From the NCBI RefSeq assembly GCF_046097105.1, contig NZ_CP175562.1, positions 2,170,001-2,234,000 of the forward strand: a stretch of DNA of 64,000 bases. Reading direction: 5' to 3'. The translations under genes were made by a program, and so were the position numbers. This document shows, piece by piece, positions 58,846 through 64,000 of the stretch. How positions within the stretch are numbered: position 1 is the first letter of the stretch; each line of letters begins with the position of its first letter. A model generated the notes under the pieces. It did not search any database. It saw nothing but the letters and a program-made list of their open reading frames with translations, and was not told where the DNA came from. The DNA comes from Natroniella sp046097105. GTDB lineage: Bacteria > Bacillota > Halanaerobiia > Halobacteroidales > Halobacteroidaceae.

Positions 58846-58908
58846 TTTCTATCTTCAACTCCTTTTTTATTTTTAACTATTCATTATTCACCATTAAATA
58901 TTAAATGT

Positions 58909-59132
58909 AAAAACCCCCCATCCCTAAAGTTAGGGACGAGAGGTTTCATCGCGGTACCACCCTAATTGCTATCACTATAGCCACTCTCTAGCTCAATAAC
59001 GGTAGCTAACCGTTCTAGCCTACTGAACTTCAACTAGCCAACTTCAGGGCCATCTTCAATACTCCTCTCATTCTGGTTCTCAGCTTCCCCAGTTCTCTGT
59101 AAATAAGATGGTCGTACTTACTCTCCCCTTCA
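58909..59132 (-). promoter_or_regulatory. T-box leader of metG
   Basis: The invariant T-box sequence GGGTGGTACCGCG is on the minus strand at 58950-58962. It is followed by a terminator stem (CCTCTCGTCCCTAA paired with TTAGGGATGGGGGG, then TTTTT; about 58909-58946), with which it competes. Upstream, AGAGTAAGTA and CAGAGAACTGGGGAAGCTGA fit the AGTA-side and stem I of T-boxes. ATG triplets in AGAATGAGAG and GAAGATGGCC are specifier candidates, as expected for methionine, but I did not resolve the fold. Uncharged tRNA-Met should induce metG. Confidence 0.88.
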
Positions 59133-59186
59133 ATGCCTTTGTTCAATATTAATTTTATCTATCAATGGAAAAATCCCTTCGTGATC

Positions 59187-59218
59187 GATAAGTGCCCTAA
59201 AGACCTTGGGCACTTATC
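59187..59218. terminator. Hairpin between the chemoreceptor gene and the T-box leader
   Basis: GATAAGTGCCC/GGGCACTTATC, 11-bp perfect stem. The T-run (TTTT) is on the plus-strand side, so on the minus strand it is a hairpin with weak tail. The rest of the gap 59219-59300 shows nothing. Confidence 0.55.
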
Positions 59219-59300
59219 TTTTCTACTACTCTTATGTATTATCATACCAATCTACTTTAAAAATATACACCATCAGAGTAGATTTGTCAAGAGCTCAGCC

Positions 59301-60557
59301 TTATTGATCATACAATTCAACCTCATCTGTTAACTCATTTAAATCATTGATCATCTGATCGAGTTGACCTGCAATAGCAGCGGTCTGTTGAGCTTCAGCA
59401 GACTGCTCTTCACTTATTGCAGCAACTTCTTCAGCCGAAGCAGCAACCTCTTCAGTAAAACTAGCCATTTCATCTACCGCACAAAGAACCTGCTCCAAAG
59501 TTGAATCCATACTATTAACCCGCCCTTTAATATTTACAAAAACCTCATCTGCTTGATTTATAATCTCCATTCCAGCTTCAGCCTTATCACGTCCACCCTT
59601 CATTGCTTCTACAGTATTTTCAGAACGCTCCTTCATCTTGCTAATTAAGCCAACGATATCTTCAGCTGCTGTATTCGATTCAACTGCTAATTGTCTAATC
59701 TCCTCTGCCACTACTGCAAAGCCTTGCCCATGCTCCCCAGCCCGTGCTGCTTCAATACTAGCATTGAGGGCCAACAAATTTGTCTGCTCCGCTATATTAG
59801 TAATTACATTGACAAACTGACTAATCTCTTGAGTAAAGTCATTTAATTGATCTACCGTAGTAGCTGATTGATTAATCGTTTGATTGACCTCCTTCATTGA
59901 ATTAACAGCATCATTAATAATTTCGGTTCCTTCATTAGCAGCTTGAGAAATATCCTTAATCGAAACTTGCTCTTCATCAGTAGTTACTCCACCTATCTTT
60001 TGCAGATCAGTTGCTAAACTTTGAACCAAACTAACTTGACGTTCTGAACTACTTGCTACTTGCTGAATAGCCGCAGAAGCTTGTTCAGCCATCTCACCTG
60101 ATTCATCAGATGCTGTAGATAGATCATCACTGATCTTATTGGTCTTTTCTGTTGTACGATCAATTTGTTCCATCATCTGAGACATATTATTTATTACCTG
60201 ATTTAACTCCCGTTGTAAGAAACCAACCTCATCATTCCGCTTAACATCTAAAGCCTCAAATTCAAAATTTCCTTCCCCCATCGCCTGTAGCATAGTAGCC
60301 ATCTGCTTAACCGGGCCAATAATCAGCTTGTTAGTCAAATATAAGATCACAAGTGTAATTACTATCGTGTTTACAAGTGTCGCAATATAAACAGAAAATT
60401 CTCCTTGGTAAATATGTTGATTAATTAAATTATTCAGCCAACCTCCAATTACTGGGCCAATTAATACAGCTAAAATCGTCCAAAATAGAAACTTAACCCG
60501 TAAACTAATCCCTCCACCACTCTTAAAATCAGCTAAATCATTTAGATTTTTACTCAA
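59301..60557 (-). CDS. Methyl-accepting chemotaxis protein without external sensor
   Basis: 418 residues. Two membrane helices (about 24-42 and 55-75) are separated by only about a dozen outside residues, so there is no periplasmic ligand domain. HAMP follows (KLIIGPVKQMATMLQAMGEG), then the long coiled-coil signalling domain with the hairpin tip IAEQTNLLALNASIEAARAG and EHGQGFAVVAEEIRQLAVES that binds CheA/CheW. Such receptors sense membrane state, cytosolic signals or partner proteins. No other chemotaxis gene is near. Confidence 0.93.
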   Translation of the reverse strand: MSKNLNDLADFKSGGGISLRVKFLFWTILAVLIGPVIGGWLNNLINQHIYQGEFSVYIATLVNTIVITLVILYLTNKLIIGPVKQMATMLQAMGEGNFEFEALDVKRNDEVGFLQRELNQVINNMSQMMEQIDRTTEKTNKISDDLSTASDESGEMAEQASAAIQQVASSSERQVSLVQSLATDLQKIGGVTTDEEQVSIKDISQAANEGTEIINDAVNSMKEVNQTINQSATTVDQLNDFTQEISQFVNVITNIAEQTNLLALNASIEAARAGEHGQGFAVVAEEIRQLAVESNTAAEDIVGLISKMKERSENTVEAMKGGRDKAEAGMEIINQADEVFVNIKGRVNSMDSTLEQVLCAVDEMASFTEEVAASAEEVAAISEEQSAEAQQTAAIAGQLDQMINDLNELTDEVELYDQ

Positions 60558-60647
60558 TTTAATCCTCCTCTATATAACTTTTTCCCTCTTAATAATAATT
60601 CTTTCAAAAAGCCCTAATCCCTTGTGAAATTTATGTGAATTTGAGTT

Positions 60648-60690
60648 TAATTGATATATTATGACACTAAGCGACATAATATATCAATTA
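60648..60690 (-). terminator. Terminator overlapping the herA-like stop
   Basis: TAATTGATATATTATG/CATAATATATCAATTA, a 16-bp perfect stem with an 11-base loop; its first base triplet is the stop codon. Confidence 0.7.
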
Positions 60691-62532
60691 CTCTTTAATC
60701 TGATAACTCTTATCCCCTAAAAATGAATCTTCAGCAACTATCAACCCTTCCTCTGCCAATAGATTTAATTTCTGTCGTAACTGTTCAACATCTAACGTTA
60801 CGCCTAACCGTTGATTAATCGCTTCTAGTTTAAAAGCTATATTATTGCCCGCAACCGGCAACTCCTCAACAACTGCTTCATATAATCGTTCTAGCTCAAG
60901 ATTACTTTGCTCTTTTAGTTCCTCAAAAGGATTTTTAGTATGAGGACTTGTCGTCTTAGCGACCCTAATTCGGATTGCTAGAGTTCTGCCAAAGATTGCT
61001 GAAGATACAAAAGCATCCCCTGAACGCAAATAAGGCAATCGCTTAGCTTCATCTGCCGTTAAATCGGTTTCCTGCTTGATCGTTTCAATATCAGTTGCTC
61101 TCACAGTTCTGAAGACAAATTTAGTATTCAATTGAGCCGTCACCGTCTCATCAAGCAATGTTGGCCGCTGTGTCGCTAAGATTAAGAATGTACCATACTT
61201 CCGCCCTTCCTGAGCTATCTCCTTAATAATCTTGTTAGCTGGCGATTGATAGCCCTTCGGAGCAAAGTTATGTGCCTCATCAGTAGCCACTACAAATGGA
61301 GGAAAATAGTCAGCCTCTTGACGCCGATATTGAGCATCTTTGTAATCACGCCGTTTCCGATATAAAGTCCCTAATGCATATGTAGCAAAGACCTGTAACA
61401 GCCAGATTGGCCCTTGAATTACAACCAGTTTTCTAGCTCTAACACCTTCTTCTATCTGATCAATACTATGCCTAAATAATCCTTCCCTCTTTAATCTACC
61501 CAACCTCCAAGCTAAGCCACTAATTGAACTGGCTGGTAGATCACCAAACTCCCTTAATAGACCTAAATAATTATTATACTCCTCTTTTTGATTTCCTGTG
61601 ACAGCTCCATTCTTCAGATCACGTTCAATTCTATTTTGGCCCAATCTCTGTGCCTCTTGTAAATCACCTAATCGCTGATCAAAAGTCAACAAACTATCGT
61701 TTTTTTGGTGTAACTTCTGAACAGCATTGATCATTGAATCACTCAAATCACTAGCTGCTGCCAATAAGTCGCTCAAATCCTTACTGGACAGCTCAACAAA
61801 ATTAACGCCTACATCTTGGCCAATCTGATAAACTGCAAACTTATCACTAAAATCAACCTGCTCTTCCTCTTCTAAAGCAGGAAAAGAAGTAGCAAAATCC
61901 ATTTCAAAATGAGGATCAAAGACGATCGTTGGAATCTCCAACTTCATTAATTCTTCTAAAATCACCCTCATCCCAAATGATTTACCTGATCCCGAACCAC
62001 CAATAATCCCGATATGGGGATACTTATGCATTGCCTTTAGTTTAAAATTAAAAGGAATCCCTTCTTGTTCAATCACCTGATCATCTTTCAATAAAGGAGC
62101 AATCCCTTTTAAGTTATCATCCATTCCAGAAGCCATCTCTTCTGTTCCTTTAATTACTCCTAAAACCAACCCTTCTTTAGGCTCCTCTTTAACCAATAAG
62201 TCCTTGACCTCATCAAAACTAGGTACATCTACATCGGCCCCAGTCTGAATCGGATAAGGCGCCTCTTCTAACAATCTCACTTTAGCAATATTTATCTCAT
62301 CCTCTGCTAAATTATAGCCTATACTCTTTAAAGATTCAATCACTCCTTGATCAACAAAGCTTTTATCCATTGATAATGGGATATAGCGATTATAAGATTG
62401 AGTTTCAATTACCTCCCCTAATGGATAATTCAATTCAGCATCAATTATCTTTAACATCTCATTAATCCTAAATTTTCGTTCTTGTGAAGCAACATAGACC
62501 TGCTGTTGAGTTGTCAAACCTACTATCTGCAT
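60688..62532 (-). CDS. HerA-like DNA-translocating ATPase (DUF87)
   Basis: 614 residues. A beta-barrel N-terminus as in HerA, then the FtsK/HerA-type ATPase: Walker A GIIGGSGSGKSFGMRVILEE near residue 182, Walker B FVVATDEAHNFAPK near 420, sensor QPTLLDETVTAQLN-like LATQRPTLLDETVTAQL, and an arginine-finger region near FVFRTVRATD. C-terminal 60 residues look like a winged helix. It follows nurA by twelve bases. HerA forms a hexamer that pumps DNA into NurA for end resection in archaea; this bacterial pair probably acts likewise, in repair or defence. Confidence 0.85.
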   Translation of the reverse strand: MQIVGLTTQQQVYVASQERKFRINEMLKIIDAELNYPLGEVIETQSYNRYIPLSMDKSFVDQGVIESLKSIGYNLAEDEINIAKVRLLEEAPYPIQTGADVDVPSFDEVKDLLVKEEPKEGLVLGVIKGTEEMASGMDDNLKGIAPLLKDDQVIEQEGIPFNFKLKAMHKYPHIGIIGGSGSGKSFGMRVILEELMKLEIPTIVFDPHFEMDFATSFPALEEEEQVDFSDKFAVYQIGQDVGVNFVELSSKDLSDLLAAASDLSDSMINAVQKLHQKNDSLLTFDQRLGDLQEAQRLGQNRIERDLKNGAVTGNQKEEYNNYLGLLREFGDLPASSISGLAWRLGRLKREGLFRHSIDQIEEGVRARKLVVIQGPIWLLQVFATYALGTLYRKRRDYKDAQYRRQEADYFPPFVVATDEAHNFAPKGYQSPANKIIKEIAQEGRKYGTFLILATQRPTLLDETVTAQLNTKFVFRTVRATDIETIKQETDLTADEAKRLPYLRSGDAFVSSAIFGRTLAIRIRVAKTTSPHTKNPFEELKEQSNLELERLYEAVVEELPVAGNNIAFKLEAINQRLGVTLDVEQLRQKLNLLAEEGLIVAEDSFLGDKSYQIKE

Positions 62533-62544
62533 CTAATCACCCCC

Positions 62545-63579
62545 CTAATAAATTCGGTCTAAAGATTTAGCATGAAACAATTTCTGCTTTAATCTAGGAT
62601 CTAAATAATTATCGATCAACAATTCCATCATCTTATCAGTAATTCTTACCTCATCATCAACAATATCTAACCAGATCGGAATTCCTCTCCCACTTGCCGG
62701 GGTTAGAGATTGAACCAAAGCAGCAACTAAATCCAGTTCCTCTTGTTGTTCCTTTAAGATATCAAGCCCAATCACCCCTGGATCACGAGTTGTCCTTAAA
62801 AAGGCCGAAGTCAACGTCTTCTCTTTAAAACTATCAACCTTCTCTAATTTTATCATCTCTTCCATCTCTAGTAAACCAAATAATAATTCTCGATCATACA
62901 TCTCTATCATCTTGGCAGGTAGATCATCTGCTAAGTTTTTACTCAAATCATTCGTTCCAATCTCCTCTATAACTCCTACTAAAAAAACATTCTTTTTTAA
63001 GGCCAACTCCACTAACCCTCTCCATTCCTCTTCAGCTTGCATCTGATATCTGATCAATGAACCATCCATCATGATCAATTTAGGATTCCACTTTAAGATA
63101 CTCTCTTTAGCTACTAAGATCTCTAAAGCAGCTAATAGAGAGCTTTTAATCTTACCTGCTGCCTCCTGAGGATAAACCACAGCCTCTTCATCCTCACGAG
63201 CCAAATTATCCTTATAAATCTTTTTAAGAATCTTATCCCGATCCTCATCAATTAGAGGACTAAAAGCTTCATGCTTGATAACCCCCTCCTTTTTCCTATC
63301 TGTACTCTTAGCTAAAGCCTGTAATAAAGTAATATAATGAGGATAATTTTTACCCAATGTGTTGATCGAACCATCTACCCCTACGACATCTTGCCCAGCT
63401 AACCACTCTTTAATCTCTGTGTCGCCCATTTTAGTTACAGTTACAAACCGACCTATCTCTTGACTAATTAAACCTCTTAATTGTTCTTTATCTAAGTTTG
63501 CTTGATTTTGATACTTAGCTTTCAACTTCTGATTACAATCCTTCAATAATGATTTTAAACCAGGTGTTATCTCCAACAT
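62545..63579 (-). CDS. nurA: NurA-domain nuclease
   Basis: 344 residues. The NurA domain begins with the catalytic Asp motif DVVGVDGSINTLG near residue 68-80; other acidic residues that fit the family are in LIMMDGSLIRYQM near 165-178 and in the C-terminal WLDIVDDEVRIT. NurA is a 5'-3' exonuclease/endonuclease of RNase H-like fold. It is the first gene of the nurA-herA pair, next to abrB. Start ATG 63579. Confidence 0.85.
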   Translation of the reverse strand: MLEITPGLKSLLKDCNQKLKAKYQNQANLDKEQLRGLISQEIGRFVTVTKMGDTEIKEWLAGQDVVGVDGSINTLGKNYPHYITLLQALAKSTDRKKEGVIKHEAFSPLIDEDRDKILKKIYKDNLAREDEEAVVYPQEAAGKIKSSLLAALEILVAKESILKWNPKLIMMDGSLIRYQMQAEEEWRGLVELALKKNVFLVGVIEEIGTNDLSKNLADDLPAKMIEMYDRELLFGLLEMEEMIKLEKVDSFKEKTLTSAFLRTTRDPGVIGLDILKEQQEELDLVAALVQSLTPASGRGIPIWLDIVDDEVRITDKMMELLIDNYLDPRLKQKLFHAKSLDRIY

Positions 63580-63692
63580 TCTATCACCAACCTTTATTTT
63601 TTCTTCAAGACTAACGGGCTATTCCCTTCTTTTGTAAAAAAAAAACTTTATTGACTTTTAGAATAAATTTTAGTATAAATTGTTTTGGGTGT

Positions 63693-63783
63693 TTTGTCGA
63701 AAAAAGATTTATTAACTGAAATTTTATTGAAACCATTGACTTATATTGAAAAATATGTTATTATTTATCTAGACATTGTCGAA
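63693..63783 (+). promoter_or_regulatory. abrB promoter with two Spo0A boxes
   Basis: A near-consensus sigma-A promoter: TTGACT (63736-63741), 17-base spacer, TATTAT (63759-63764). Perfect 0A boxes TGTCGAA lie at 63695-63701 (upstream) and 63777-63783 (just past the likely start of transcription). Repression of abrB by Spo0A~P through downstream boxes is established in B. subtilis; the layout here suggests the same. Confidence 0.8.
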
Positions 63784-63817
63784 TAACCGAGTAAAAAGAA
63801 ATTAAGGAGGAATTTAG

Positions 63818-64000
63818 ATGAAATCAACAGGAATTGTAAGAAAGGTAGACGAATTAGGACGAGTTGTAATTCCAATTGAGTTAAGAAGGACTTTAAATAT
63901 TGAAAATAAAGATGCTTTAGAAATTTATGTAGATCAAGAAAAAATCATCTTTAAAAAATATGAACCTGCTTGTATCTTCTGTAATAATGCAGATGATATC
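63818..64000 (+). CDS. abrB: AbrB-family transition-state regulator (partial, 3' end beyond window)
   Basis: 61 codons are present from ATG 63818 (RBS AAGGAGGAATTTAG). The N-terminal swapped-hairpin domain is complete: STGIVRKVDELGRVVIPIEL, RRTLNIENKDALEIYVDQEK, followed by the typical FKKYEPACIFCNNADDI of AbrB. AbrB represses post-exponential and sporulation genes during growth. It lies beside the metG region as in B. subtilis and is the only plus-strand gene of the right end. Confidence 0.93.
   Translation, partial: MKSTGIVRKVDELGRVVIPIELRRTLNIENKDALEIYVDQEKIIFKKYEPACIFCNNADDI

Noticed and set aside
58777..59333. Small plus-strand ORFs in the metG leader
   Set aside because: The stretch is a T-box leader and hairpins; the frames have no RBS or homology.

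Overview
The window is one chromosomal stretch from a low-GC, endospore-forming, probably anaerobic Firmicute. The gene content (three-domain SPOCS/LysM protein, degenerate cyanophycin-synthetase-like protein, NurA/HerA pair) suggests the Halanaerobiales/Halobacteroidaceae or a close clostridial relative, but that placement is an inference. Almost every gene is on the minus strand. The backbone follows the origin-proximal order known from Bacillus subtilis, read backwards: abrB (63.8 kb, partial), metG, tatD, rnmV, ksgA, veg, ispE, purR, glmU, prs, ctc/L25, pth, fin, mfd, spoVT, spoVB-like, mazG (yabN), yabP, yabQ, divIC, yabR, tRNA genes, spoIIE (partial at the left edge).

Layout. 0-2.8 kb: spoIIE with a Spo0A-type promoter, then a three-tRNA operon (Leu, fMet, Met) with repeat-filled spacers. 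2.8-8.1 kb: Ppx/GppA, DUF501, S1 protein, Tex, DivIC, YabQ, YabP. 8.2-14.6 kb is an insertion relative to B. subtilis: lrgAB with a GntR regulator and its likely operator, a badly damaged phosphoglucomutase pseudogene with a 235-bp tandem duplication, spoIID, and a D,D-carboxypeptidase. 14.6-27.7 kb: mazG, spoVB-like, spoVT, mfd, fin, a mini PrsW-like membrane protein, pth, L25, prs, glmU, a DEDD exonuclease. 28-36.6 kb: D-aminoacylase, GlnR-like regulator, purR, nucleotidyltransferase, ispE, CphA-like pseudo-enzyme, L,D-transpeptidase, RNase J.

36.8-53.6 kb is the most unusual part: a spore-surface-like island of about 20 small genes. It holds a SPOCS x3 + LysM protein, a second SPOCS protein, seven proteins with a short Sm-like beta domain carrying an invariant Gly-x-x-Cys-Cys-x-x-x-Gly motif, six copies of a helical family (IALEETALAHF-type core), a DUF11-repeat surface protein, a Cys-rich protein, a CAP-domain protein and a trypsin-like protease. 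At least eight of its transcription units carry an AC-N16/17-CATAnnnTA promoter, the pattern recognised by the mother-cell factor sigma-K. I infer an outer spore layer (coat/exosporium) built late in sporulation. One helical-family pair is joined across an A9 run that could allow frameshifting.

53.7-64 kb: veg, ksgA, rnmV, radical SAM, tatD, metG with a T-box leader, a chemoreceptor without an external sensor domain, herA-like and nurA, and abrB with two Spo0A boxes around its promoter.

Across the whole window the heptamer GGGCCAA/TTGGCCC is strikingly over-represented (about 50 hand-counted copies on the two strands), and there are three families of short dispersed inverted repeats. No rRNA, CRISPR array, prophage or insertion sequence was seen.
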